A DNA stretch of 64,000 bases from JAGPDB01 sp046331265 (GTDB lineage: Bacteria; Actinomycetota; Acidimicrobiia; IMCC26256; JAGPDB01): contig JAXLRE010000003.1 of the NCBI GenBank assembly GCA_046331265.1, positions 124,001 through 188,000 of the forward strand, in the 5' to 3' direction. Shown here one piece after another: positions 53,457 through 61,417 of this stretch. The translations under genes were made by a program, and so were the position numbers. Below the pieces are notes generated by a model, which made no database searches, was not told where the DNA came from, and worked only from the letters and a program-made list of their open reading frames with translations. Position 1 is the stretch's first letter. Every line of letters starts with the position of its first letter.

Positions 53457-54706
53457 TGGAATCAAAATCAGATAAGAATGAGAAGTCAGCTTTATATGGA
53501 GCTAATGACTCTATTCGTCCGTCTATTTTGATTCGTATTGCTTTTTCAAATTTGTTCTATAAAAAATTGAGAACAACTTTGACAGTTATAGGTGTTGTTG
53601 TCGGTATAGGTGCAGTTGTGTTTCTGTTAGCTTTTGGTTATGGTTTGCGAGACTTGGTTACAAGGCAAGTTGTTGACTCAAACTCAATTCGAACCATAGA
53701 TATCAGTCAAGCAAATCCAGCTATTTTGAGTTTAGATACTGATACTGAACAAAAAATAAAAGCTTTTAATGATGTTGAATCTGTTTCGCGAGTTTTTTCT
53801 TACGCAGGAAAAGTTGACTATTCAAATGCAAAAACTGGTGTAGTGGTTTTTGGAACAGATCAGCAATATATGGACTTGAACTCTTTTTCTTTAGTTGCTG
53901 GGCCTAATACGTCATTGAAGAGTGACCAAAATGTTATTCCTAATTCTAGTTTTTTAAAGGCAATCGGTGTTAAGGATCCACAGAAAATTCTTAATAAGAA
54001 ACTTGATCTAGTTATTCAGGTTCCTAAAGAATTAAGACCAGAAGGTATGGATAGTGATATATCTGTTTCGTTAACAGTTTCTTCTGTTGTTGATAGTGGT
54101 TCAGGATCTGAACTTTATTTATCTAGCAAAATTTTTACTGATCGAAGACTTGATACAGCTAGCCAAGCAAAGATATTGGTTTCTAATAAAAATGCAGTGA
54201 GTAATTTGCAAAAGAGAATTGCTTCTCTTGGCTTTACCACTTCTTCACCGTATGACACTGTTGAACAAATTGATTCTGTGTTTGGTGTTTTAAATTACAT
54301 ATTTTTGGGTTTTGGTGGTATTGGTTTGATAATTGCTGTGTTGGGTATGTTTAACACTTTGACAATTACATTGTTGGAGCGCACTAAAGAAATTGGATTG
54401 ATGCGAACTCTTGGTGCACGTAAAAAAGATATCCGTAGACTTTTTATTTTGGAATCGATGGGATTGTCATTTATGGGCGGTGTCTTTGGTGTTGTTGCTG
54501 CTTATGTATTTAGTTTTGGAGTCGACAAGTTTTTGAATTCTTTGGCTAATTCTCGAGGTTTAGGTGAAGAGATATCTGTCTTTTCTTTCAAGACCTCTTT
54601 GGTGTTAGAAGTCATTTTCTTCTCTGCAATGCTTGGATTGTTGGTTGTATATATGCCTGCAAGGAGAGCAGCGAAGATGAGCGCTATCGAGGCTCTAAGA
54701 GGCTAA
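53456..54706 (+). CDS. MacB/FtsX-type ABC transporter permease
   Basis: 416 residues. One N-terminal helix (about 38-62, LRTTLTVIGVVVGIGAVVFLLAFGYGLRDLV), a periplasmic-type MacB core domain (about 65-275) and three C-terminal helices (about 285-310, 335-360, 380-400) with the FtsX signature LTITLLERTKEIGLMRTLGARKKDIRRLFILES. This four-helix layout is the MacB/FtsX family. It ends 4 bp before repeat copy C and is in one operon with the ATPase and the giant surface protein. Confidence 0.9.
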   Translation: MESKSDKNEKSALYGANDSIRPSILIRIAFSNLFYKKLRTTLTVIGVVVGIGAVVFLLAFGYGLRDLVTRQVVDSNSIRTIDISQANPAILSLDTDTEQKIKAFNDVESVSRVFSYAGKVDYSNAKTGVVVFGTDQQYMDLNSFSLVAGPNTSLKSDQNVIPNSSFLKAIGVKDPQKILNKKLDLVIQVPKELRPEGMDSDISVSLTVSSVVDSGSGSELYLSSKIFTDRRLDTASQAKILVSNKNAVSNLQKRIASLGFTTSSPYDTVEQIDSVFGVLNYIFLGFGGIGLIIAVLGMFNTLTITLLERTKEIGLMRTLGARKKDIRRLFILESMGLSFMGGVFGVVAAYVFSFGVDKFLNSLANSRGLGEEISVFSFKTSLVLEVIFFSAMLGLLVVYMPARRAAKMSAIEALRG

Positions 54707-54710
54707 TTTT

Positions 54711-54762
54711 CCGTGTTGGGTCGAAAAACTATCGTTTTTCGATAGAAAATCCGGCAAACACT
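54711..54762. repeat. repeat copy C upstream of the LysM gene
   Basis: 54711-54752 is identical to 32606-32647 (copy B, upstream of recA) over 42 bp, then diverges (GGCAAACAC versus CACAAACACG). It can form the same two alternative hairpins. It begins 4 bp after the permease stop. Confidence 0.85.
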
Positions 54763-54778
54763 GCATTGACTACGCTAA

Positions 54779-54886
54779 GCGAACGCCTGTTTGCATTTTA
54801 TTTGACACGAACAATTGTTCGGTGATAACGTACACTTGTTCGATAAAACGACTTCCAAGTTTTTTGTCGTACCCCTGTGTTTTAAT
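54779..54886 (+). promoter_or_regulatory. SOS control region of the LysM gene: three LexA boxes plus RecA-NDp-like element
   Basis: LexA boxes: GCGAACGCCTGTTTGC (54779-54794), ACGAACAATTGTTCGG (54807-54822, containing a 14-bp perfect palindrome) and ACGTACACTTGTTCGA (54828-54843). TTGACA (54802-54807), 16 bp, GATAAC (54824-54829) is a promoter whose spacer is box 2. Further down TTGTCGTAC (54864-54872), 8 bp, TTTAAT (54881-54886) parallels the second recA promoter. GAGAAGGAAAAGGAAG precedes the start at 54918. Confidence 0.8.
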
Positions 54887-54917
54887 GACACTGAGAAGGA
54901 AAAGGAAGTGTTTGTAA

Positions 54918-55391
54918 ATGGATACATATGCATTGAATCCAAGTAAAGTCTCAGCTTTTGAGTTATATAAGCGAAGTTATGATTCACCTAGACAAGGTCT
55001 TGTTTCTGTTAGCTCCAGAGTGAATTCATTAAGATCTCAGCCCTTAACGGTATTAAATGAGAGAAAAACAGCTAAAAAGACAATAAATATTCGGAGAGTA
55101 TTTATCTTAGCGCTGGTTTTAGCCACATTTTTGGCTATTACTTTGCCCGCTGCAAAGGCGTTCGGTAGACGATCCCTCGTGTCGACTGAGCGCCAAACGG
55201 CGGTTGATTTGAGTCAACAAATTCAAAGAAATCAAACAGTTTCTGTTGTTGTTAAACCTGGTGATAATTTATGGTCAATCGCTAGACGCCTTGAGCCAAA
55301 TAAAGATCCACGTAACGTAGTCGATCAATTGGTAAAAGCAAGGGGAACAACAAGCGTTATAGTCGGAGAGACAATCCAATGGAGTCGTTGA
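54918..55391 (+). CDS. LysM membrane protein, probable SOS-induced cell-division inhibitor (YneA/ChiZ/DivS-like)
   Basis: 157 residues. A cytoplasmic basic N-terminus (1-60), one membrane helix (about 61-79) and an external C-terminal LysM domain (about 109-155, with VVVKPGDNLWSIARRLEPNKDPRNVVDQLVKARG). This is the layout of YneA of Bacillus, DivS of Corynebacterium and Rv2719c/ChiZ of Mycobacterium, SOS-induced proteins that delay septation and usually sit next to lexA. Here the gene is about 8 kb from lexA but has three LexA boxes and a recA-like second promoter. Identification is by architecture plus regulation. Confidence 0.8.
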   Translation: MDTYALNPSKVSAFELYKRSYDSPRQGLVSVSSRVNSLRSQPLTVLNERKTAKKTINIRRVFILALVLATFLAITLPAAKAFGRRSLVSTERQTAVDLSQQIQRNQTVSVVVKPGDNLWSIARRLEPNKDPRNVVDQLVKARGTTSVIVGETIQWSR

Positions 55392-55396
55392 TGCGC

Positions 55397-55402
55397 TAAT
55401 GT
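55397..55402 (+). promoter_or_regulatory. -10 element of a leaderless lipoprotein transcript
   Basis: TAATGT is followed by exactly six bases and the GTG at 55409. It supports that GTG over the in-frame TTG at 55403. Confidence 0.45.
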
Positions 55403-55408
55403 TTGCGA

Positions 55409-56014
55409 GTGGAATTATCTAAAAAATTTATAAATATTCTCGTCGTAACTATTGTTGTTTCTATATTTGCTATTGGATGTGGTTCATCGAACGATGATTT
55501 AGGTGATGGCTTTAAGTCAAAAGAGACTACGACAACAAAAACAACAGTTCCATCAAAAACGCCAAGAAAAGACCAACCTTGTTCATTGCTTAGCACTGAA
55601 AATGCAGCTGCAATATTAGGTACAACTGTAGAAAAGCTAGGTAAACCTGAAAGTTCAGAACCGGATAAAGACATTTTGCGTTGTCGCTATGGTGCTATTT
55701 CAGATGACAATAAACTTTATCTAGTTCTCAATATTTATATTTATAAAACACAAAGTTCGTTTTCGCTTATAAAAAAATTAAACAAAGCAACAAATATAGA
55801 GACCAATATTGACGAGGGTTTTTACTATGACAAAACCACTACTAAACAAAGTGAGCGGTATGTTGCTGCAAGAAAGGGTAGTATTAGAATTGCTGTTTCT
55901 TCATCAATAGCAACAATTGACCCTAAAGTTGATTTAGCGAAAGATCAAATACAGCTCCCAGACATTAATTCTTTAGCTAACACATTAGGAAATGTAATAG
56001 CGAAACTTGAATAA
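55409..56014 (+). CDS. lipoprotein, possibly DUF3558-like
   Basis: 201 residues from GTG 55409. A hydrophobic segment ends in a lipobox (IFAIGC, cysteine near 23), so the mature protein should be lipid-anchored outside the membrane. A Thr/Lys-rich linker (about 36-55) is followed by a domain of about 130 residues with two conserved-looking cysteines (DQPCSLLS and LRCRYG). The CSLLSTENAAAILG start of this domain is reminiscent of the actinobacterial DUF3558 family, but this is by eye. It lies 17 bp after the LysM gene and 10 bp before a small membrane protein gene. Confidence 0.75.
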   Translation: MELSKKFINILVVTIVVSIFAIGCGSSNDDLGDGFKSKETTTTKTTVPSKTPRKDQPCSLLSTENAAAILGTTVEKLGKPESSEPDKDILRCRYGAISDDNKLYLVLNIYIYKTQSSFSLIKKLNKATNIETNIDEGFYYDKTTTKQSERYVAARKGSIRIAVSSSIATIDPKVDLAKDQIQLPDINSLANTLGNVIAKLE

Positions 56015-56024
56015 GTAGGTGCAT

Positions 56025-56405
56025 ATGGCCAATGACGAAAATAGCGAAACAAATAAAGAAATAAGAGAAGCTAACGCTACAGAAAAAACTTTTAATTTCT
56101 TCAAAGTACTCGGTTTTCGTATTCCACTATTTATCCCGCTTCTGTTGGCAATCCTTTATTTTGGCTACATAGGTTATAAAAAAATTACTGTAGATCCGCC
56201 TGTTAATTTAAGACCAGCTATTCAAGATGCTAGAGGAGTAAATATAACAATATTTACATGTAACGAAAATATCGATTCAGATGGGTACAACATCAGAGAC
56301 GAAGAACGACGTCTCGTGAAAAAATTTCAATCTGTAGAAAAAGTTCGTGCTGCCAGCGTGACTATAAATAGAGACAGTAAAGATTGCCCGACAATAAATA
56401 AATAA
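56025..56405 (+). CDS. small single-pass membrane protein of unknown function
   Basis: 126 residues from ATG 56025 (TAGGTG upstream); a GTG at 56019 is in frame. Acidic N-terminus, one hydrophobic helix (about 33-52, IPLFIPLLLAILYFGYIGY) and an external domain of about 70 residues with two cysteines (FTCNEN, KDCPT) that could form a disulfide. Not recognised. Its 2-bp gap to the next gene suggests co-transcription with the PIG-L deacetylase. Confidence 0.65.
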   Translation: MANDENSETNKEIREANATEKTFNFFKVLGFRIPLFIPLLLAILYFGYIGYKKITVDPPVNLRPAIQDARGVNITIFTCNENIDSDGYNIRDEERRLVKKFQSVEKVRAASVTINRDSKDCPTINK

Positions 56406-56407
56406 AT

Positions 56408-57163
56408 ATGGAACAACAAGCTTCACTCCCAGTCGGAATAAATCCGGATCTATCGTCGATAAAACGTGTATTAATTGTTGTTGCTCATCCAGATGATATT
56501 GACTTTGGCAGTGCAGGTACAGTTGCTGTTCTTACAGATCAAAATATATATGTGAGTTATTTATTGGTAACTAGTGGTGACGCTGGCGGGGACGACGATG
56601 GTTTAACAAAAAATGAACGAATGTTAAATCGCGAGCAAGAACAAAGTGCAGCAGGAGAGGTCGTTGGAGTTGAAACTATTCACTATTTGCGTCAACCTGA
56701 TGGAGAAATTGAATGTAACCTCGCGTTGCGAGAAAAAATAACTCGTGTAATAAGGAAAGAAAAACCTGACTTAGTTATAACTCAATCACCACAACGACGT
56801 TATGACCGCATTTTTGCTAGCCACCCTGATCATTTAGCTGTTGGCGAAGCAACTTTGTCAGCTGTATATCCAGATTCACAAAATCCAAATTCATTTATTC
56901 ATTTATTAGACGAAGGCTATAGCGCGCATAAAGTTAAAGCTGTTTGGATAGTCGCCGATGAAAATCCAGATACATTTATTGATATAACTGATGTTTTTGA
57001 CAGAAAAATGGAAGCTTTAGAAAAACACGAATCACAAATAAGTGATAAGGACCAAGCCAGAAAAATGCTCATGGAATGGGGTCAAGCTATGGCTCAGCTT
57101 GGCGGAATTAGTGATGATCGATGCTGTGAAGCGTATCGATTTGTTCAAATAGACTTTAGCTAA
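56408..57163 (+). CDS. PIG-L (LmbE) family deacetylase
   Basis: 251 residues. Zinc-site motif AHPDD at 26-30 (VVAHPDDIDFGSAGT), a second motif SHPDHLAVGEA (about 139) and an N-terminal GDAGGDDDG segment. The family removes acetyl groups from GlcNAc-containing substrates; actinobacterial members include MshB and Mca for mycothiol. The substrate here is not decidable, and no other mycothiol gene is in the window. Confidence 0.88.
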   Translation: MEQQASLPVGINPDLSSIKRVLIVVAHPDDIDFGSAGTVAVLTDQNIYVSYLLVTSGDAGGDDDGLTKNERMLNREQEQSAAGEVVGVETIHYLRQPDGEIECNLALREKITRVIRKEKPDLVITQSPQRRYDRIFASHPDHLAVGEATLSAVYPDSQNPNSFIHLLDEGYSAHKVKAVWIVADENPDTFIDITDVFDRKMEALEKHESQISDKDQARKMLMEWGQAMAQLGGISDDRCCEAYRFVQIDFS

Positions 57164-57280
57164 TTATCTAACATAATTATCCTGATAAAACGACATTTTT
57201 GTTGTTTAATGATGAACACTCTTTACTGGCCGACTAGATTCTCTTAATTACGGTTTTTCAGAAATAAGTGGAGAATATAA

Positions 57281-59632
57281 ATGCGCTCAGATGACATCGA
57301 GTCTGAACAAAAATATATAGACCAAGCATATTCACATTTAGATGAACTGCGTCAAAAAGCTCAAGCAATCGAAGACGGCTTTGTTGATGTAGGTAGAGGT
57401 GGAACTCATCAGGCTAAGTATGAAAAAGATGCTGCGATATCTTTAGCTAGAACAAGAATTGCAAATTTAAATATTGGGGGACAGCCCTTATGTTTTGGAA
57501 GATTAGACCTTGAGGAAGAAAATGCAATTGAAGGTCAAACAACTGCATATATAGGTCGCCTTGCAGTTTCTGGAGCAGATCAAGAACCGTTAGTTATCGA
57601 TTGGAGAGCACCTGTTGCTGAACCTTTCTATAGAGCAACGCCATTAGATCCTCTTGGTGTTATTAGGCGTCGTCACTTTCACATGAACGAAAGAAAAATC
57701 ATTCGTATTGACGATGAAATATTTGATGAAGAATCAGCAGATAAAAACAAACTCAATGTTGTTGGTGAAGCCGCTCTGTTAAGTGCAGTGTCTAGAAAAA
57801 GAACTGGACGAATGGGAGACATAGTCGCAACAATTCAAGGTGAACAAGACATGGCTATTCGAGCACCATTAAACAATGTTCTTATTGTTACTGGTGGACC
57901 AGGTACAGGAAAAACAGCTGTAGCTCTTCACCGTGCAGCATATTTATTATTTACACATCGACAATCTTTATCGAATTCAGGTGTTTTACTTGTTGGTCCT
58001 TCAAAAACATTTCTTAGGTATATTGATGAAGTTCTTCCCTCGCTAGGTGAAGACGATGTATATCTTCGCACAATATCTACATTGCGCACTTCAGAAAAAG
58101 TATCAATAATTGATAACCGTAAGACAGCTGCTCTTAAGGGCGATCTACGCATGATGTCTGTTATGAAAAATGCTATGCGAGATAGAGAACATCCACTACC
58201 AAAACCACATGAGGTTTGGATTGATGGATACAGATTAGTTCTTACCCCAAGAAATACTGCACATATGATTTCTGTTGTGTCTTCGCGTGAAGGTACTCAT
58301 AATGCAAAACGATCAATGTTTGTAAAAATGGTTTTGCGTGAATTAATTAAACAATATGAAAAGTTATTAGTACAAGCTTATAACGGTTCAAGTAGAAAGC
58401 TGGATGATTCTTCGCGCCCAAGTTCAATAGCAAAAGTTGTTGATCCTGAAGTCGCAAAAATTTTAAGTGAAAAAAGACATGCTCCTGAAGAGTGGGTCGA
58501 ATCATTAGAAGACAGACTTCGTCATAATGATGAAGTTAAAAAAGCGATAGAAAGAATGTGGCCGGTATTGTCTGGTGCACAACTTTATTACGATCTATGT
58601 TCTTTTGAAGCATTAATTTCTTCAGCATCAAAAAATATTCTTGAAGAATCAGAGCAGAAAGTGCTAAAAAAACAGCGGGTTGATTCAATAGAAAATGTGC
58701 AGTGGACTGATGCAGATTTACCGCTAATAGATGAATGTGATTCATTATGTGGGCCTGTTTCGCATGCAAGAGGGAAGAAGAAACAAAGTTCATATAATTC
58801 TGATGTAGAAAATGCATCGAGAGTCATTGGCGAGTTGGGTCTAAGTGGTTATATGACGGCAGCTGAACTTGCGCAAAGATACAATTTAAACGAAACCAAT
58901 ACCGGGGAAAGCGCAAACGATGAAATTCGCACTTTTGGCCATATATTAATTGACGAGGCACAAGACTTAACTCCTATGCAATGGAGAATGGTAGCGAGAC
59001 GAGCACAACCGATGTCGATGACAATTGTTGGGGACTTTGCACAGGCCTCATTGCCTGGAGCATGTAAAGACTGGAATGAAGTTACAGAAATATTGAACGG
59101 AGTTAGTCGTTCAAATCCGCAAAGCGTTCTCTTAAGCGTTAACTATAGAACTCCTAGCGAAGTAATGGACTTAGCACACGATATCATGCGTGAGGTTTCA
59201 CCTGAATTGGCTCAAACGGATGCTGTTCGAGAAACTGGAATGGCTCCTTACGTAGAAAAGTCTACAAATCCAAAAGACAGAATAAAAAGCTACATAGATA
59301 AAGCTAAGTCTGTTGGTGGAACAATAGTTGTTATTAGTCATGAAGACAACCATGAAGAACTTTCGCAAATGTTAAGTGAATACCAGGCTTCTGCGGAAGC
59401 TTCAATGGCTATTGATGCTCCAGTGGCTATATTAAAAGCATCAGATGCAAAAGGTCTTGAGTTCGATCATGTTGTTGTCCACGATCCACATCAAATAGTT
59501 GGTGATGTCAGGCGTCCAAGTGGGTGGAAGTCATTATTTGTTACTTGTACTAGGGCAACGCAGACTTTAAGTGTTTTATTAGATGAGAAGCACGATGACC
59601 GTTTAGCAAAAATTATTAGCAAATATATTTAA
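57281..59632 (+). CDS. helD: HelD-like UvrD/Rep-type helicase
   Basis: 783 residues. A long N-terminal coiled-coil arm (about 1-60), an N-terminal domain with PLVIDWRAPVAEPFYRATP, Walker A GGPGTGKTA (about 204-211), Walker B HILIDEAQDLTPMQWRM, NYRTPSEVMDLA and a C-terminal SF1 motif VAILKASDAKGLEFDHVVV. These are features of HelD, which dissociates stalled RNA polymerase from DNA in Gram-positive bacteria. A GGAG ribosome-binding site lies upstream. A repair UvrD-like helicase is the alternative, but the N-terminal arm and DWRAP favour HelD. Confidence 0.9.
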   Translation: MRSDDIESEQKYIDQAYSHLDELRQKAQAIEDGFVDVGRGGTHQAKYEKDAAISLARTRIANLNIGGQPLCFGRLDLEEENAIEGQTTAYIGRLAVSGADQEPLVIDWRAPVAEPFYRATPLDPLGVIRRRHFHMNERKIIRIDDEIFDEESADKNKLNVVGEAALLSAVSRKRTGRMGDIVATIQGEQDMAIRAPLNNVLIVTGGPGTGKTAVALHRAAYLLFTHRQSLSNSGVLLVGPSKTFLRYIDEVLPSLGEDDVYLRTISTLRTSEKVSIIDNRKTAALKGDLRMMSVMKNAMRDREHPLPKPHEVWIDGYRLVLTPRNTAHMISVVSSREGTHNAKRSMFVKMVLRELIKQYEKLLVQAYNGSSRKLDDSSRPSSIAKVVDPEVAKILSEKRHAPEEWVESLEDRLRHNDEVKKAIERMWPVLSGAQLYYDLCSFEALISSASKNILEESEQKVLKKQRVDSIENVQWTDADLPLIDECDSLCGPVSHARGKKKQSSYNSDVENASRVIGELGLSGYMTAAELAQRYNLNETNTGESANDEIRTFGHILIDEAQDLTPMQWRMVARRAQPMSMTIVGDFAQASLPGACKDWNEVTEILNGVSRSNPQSVLLSVNYRTPSEVMDLAHDIMREVSPELAQTDAVRETGMAPYVEKSTNPKDRIKSYIDKAKSVGGTIVVISHEDNHEELSQMLSEYQASAEASMAIDAPVAILKASDAKGLEFDHVVVHDPHQIVGDVRRPSGWKSLFVTCTRATQTLSVLLDEKHDDRLAKIISKYI

Positions 59633-59641
59633 AAAACTGAC

Positions 59642-59647
59642 TAGTAT
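59642..59647 (+). promoter_or_regulatory. -10 element of a leaderless pepF transcript
   Basis: TAGTAT is followed by exactly six bases and the pepF ATG at 59654; no Shine-Dalgarno sequence. Confidence 0.5.
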
Positions 59648-59653
59648 TAGTAC

Positions 59654-61417
59654 ATGACTAAAGTTGAAGATGTTGCTTGGGATGTTTCTGATTTGGTGGA
59701 ACCATTAGGTGGTTTAGAAAAAGTTATTGAACAATCTGAGTCGATTGCTAAAGATCTGGAAAGTTTCGAGGGGAAAATCGCCGAATTAAGTGTTGGCGAT
59801 TTCTTATCGTTAATGAAAACTTATGGCGATCTTCACGAAACGTTAGGCAGAGCAGCAAACTATACAGGGTTAATGTTTAGTGTTAATACCCAAGATGAAG
59901 ATATAGCTTCAAAAATGCAAAAGGTTGAAGAAATATCAGCTGATATTTCTGCAAGGTTAAGTTTTATTGAAGTCGAATTCAATGAATTAGATGATCAAAA
60001 AGCTCAAGCAATAATTAATGACGAAAAAGCAGCTTTTTGTCGATATTATCTAATTCATTTAAGAAGAGTTGCACAATATCAGCTATCGACTAAAGAAGAA
60101 GCATTGATGACACAATTAAGTGTTACAGGCGCAAGCGCATGGGACCGTTTGTTTGAAGATTTATGTTCTGTTATTACTGTTGATATCGAATCTAACGATC
60201 AAAAAATCCAATTAGATGGGGCATTGGCTAATTTGCATTCACCAAATCGAAATTTACGCGCAAAAACGCGTGACGCTGTCACAAAATCATTAAAAGAAGG
60301 ATTAAAAACTAGAGCATATATTTATAATACGCTGGCTGCTGATCATGCTCTTGAAGATAAGTTACGTGGATATCCAACATGGATAAGCGCTAGAAATCTT
60401 GATAATGACACAACAGATGAATCTGTTGAATCTTTAGTTCAATCTTGCGTATCTAGATATGACATTGCACATAGATGGTATAAATTGAAAGCGAAATTGT
60501 TAAAGCTAGATAAGCTAGAAGATTACGACAGATATGCGCCATTGTCGCAACATGAATCTTCAATAGATTTTGATCAGGCAACACATATCGTTCGTGATGC
60601 GTATAATAGTTTTTCTCCAAAAATGACAAACATATTTGATATGTTTATGGAAAATAAATGGATCGACGCACCTGTGCGCGATGGAAAACGTGGAGGAGCA
60701 TTTTGTGCCTACACGGTTTCGGGTCATCATCCATATGTGATGCTTAACTGGACTAATAATAGAAATGATGTTTTGACTTTGGCGCATGAACTTGGTCATG
60801 CATGTCACGCATATTTGGCGAAAGACCAAGGACCGTTTCATCAGGATACAGGCCTCACTTTCTGTGAAACTGCATCTGTTTTTGCAGAGTCTGTTACCTT
60901 CAATCGTCTTCTAGATAGCGTCGAAGCTAAATCAGACAGACTTGATCTGCTAGCTGCTTACATAGACGGACAAATAGCAACTGTGTTTAGACAAATTGCT
61001 ATGCATAACTTCGAAACAGCAGTTCATTCTCATAGAAGAAACGTTGGCGAGCTAAAACTAGAAGATTTTTCTAATTACTGGTTAAATACTCAACGCGATA
61101 TGCTCGGTGAATACGTAAACGTGAGCGAGCAGTATGGTGTTTGGTGGAGTTATGTTCCACATTTCATTTCCACTCCGGGATATGTTTATGCATATGCGTA
61201 CGGACAACTACTTGCCTTAAGTGTTTATGCGCAATATAAAAAGAACGGTCAGTCAATGGTAAATGATTACGAAAACATGCTTAGCGCAGGTGGTTCTAAG
61301 TCACCTCAAGATTTGGCATCTATGGTTGGCGTGAATCTTAGCGATCCTAATTTTTGGAATAGTGGTTTAGAAATAATTTCCAAAATGGTTGACCAGGCAG
61401 AAGAGCTAGCTAACTAA
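59654..61417 (+). CDS. pepF: oligoendopeptidase F (M3 family)
   Basis: 587 residues, full length for PepF. The N-terminal WDVSDLVEPLGGLEK opening and the long helical N-lobe are followed by the zinc motif HELGH (about 378-382, in TLAHELGHACHAYLA) and the downstream catalytic GLTFCETASVFAESV with the third zinc ligand Glu. It cleaves oligopeptides of about 7 to 17 residues in the cytoplasm. Its stop abuts the stop of the convergent DUF885 gene with no base between. Confidence 0.95.
   Translation: MTKVEDVAWDVSDLVEPLGGLEKVIEQSESIAKDLESFEGKIAELSVGDFLSLMKTYGDLHETLGRAANYTGLMFSVNTQDEDIASKMQKVEEISADISARLSFIEVEFNELDDQKAQAIINDEKAAFCRYYLIHLRRVAQYQLSTKEEALMTQLSVTGASAWDRLFEDLCSVITVDIESNDQKIQLDGALANLHSPNRNLRAKTRDAVTKSLKEGLKTRAYIYNTLAADHALEDKLRGYPTWISARNLDNDTTDESVESLVQSCVSRYDIAHRWYKLKAKLLKLDKLEDYDRYAPLSQHESSIDFDQATHIVRDAYNSFSPKMTNIFDMFMENKWIDAPVRDGKRGGAFCAYTVSGHHPYVMLNWTNNRNDVLTLAHELGHACHAYLAKDQGPFHQDTGLTFCETASVFAESVTFNRLLDSVEAKSDRLDLLAAYIDGQIATVFRQIAMHNFETAVHSHRRNVGELKLEDFSNYWLNTQRDMLGEYVNVSEQYGVWWSYVPHFISTPGYVYAYAYGQLLALSVYAQYKKNGQSMVNDYENMLSAGGSKSPQDLASMVGVNLSDPNFWNSGLEIISKMVDQAEELAN

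Noticed and set aside
57164..57280. RNA gene or regulatory element between the PIG-L deacetylase and helD
   Set aside because: AT-rich with no convincing stem, tRNA feature or clear promoter; only the GGAG before helD stands out.
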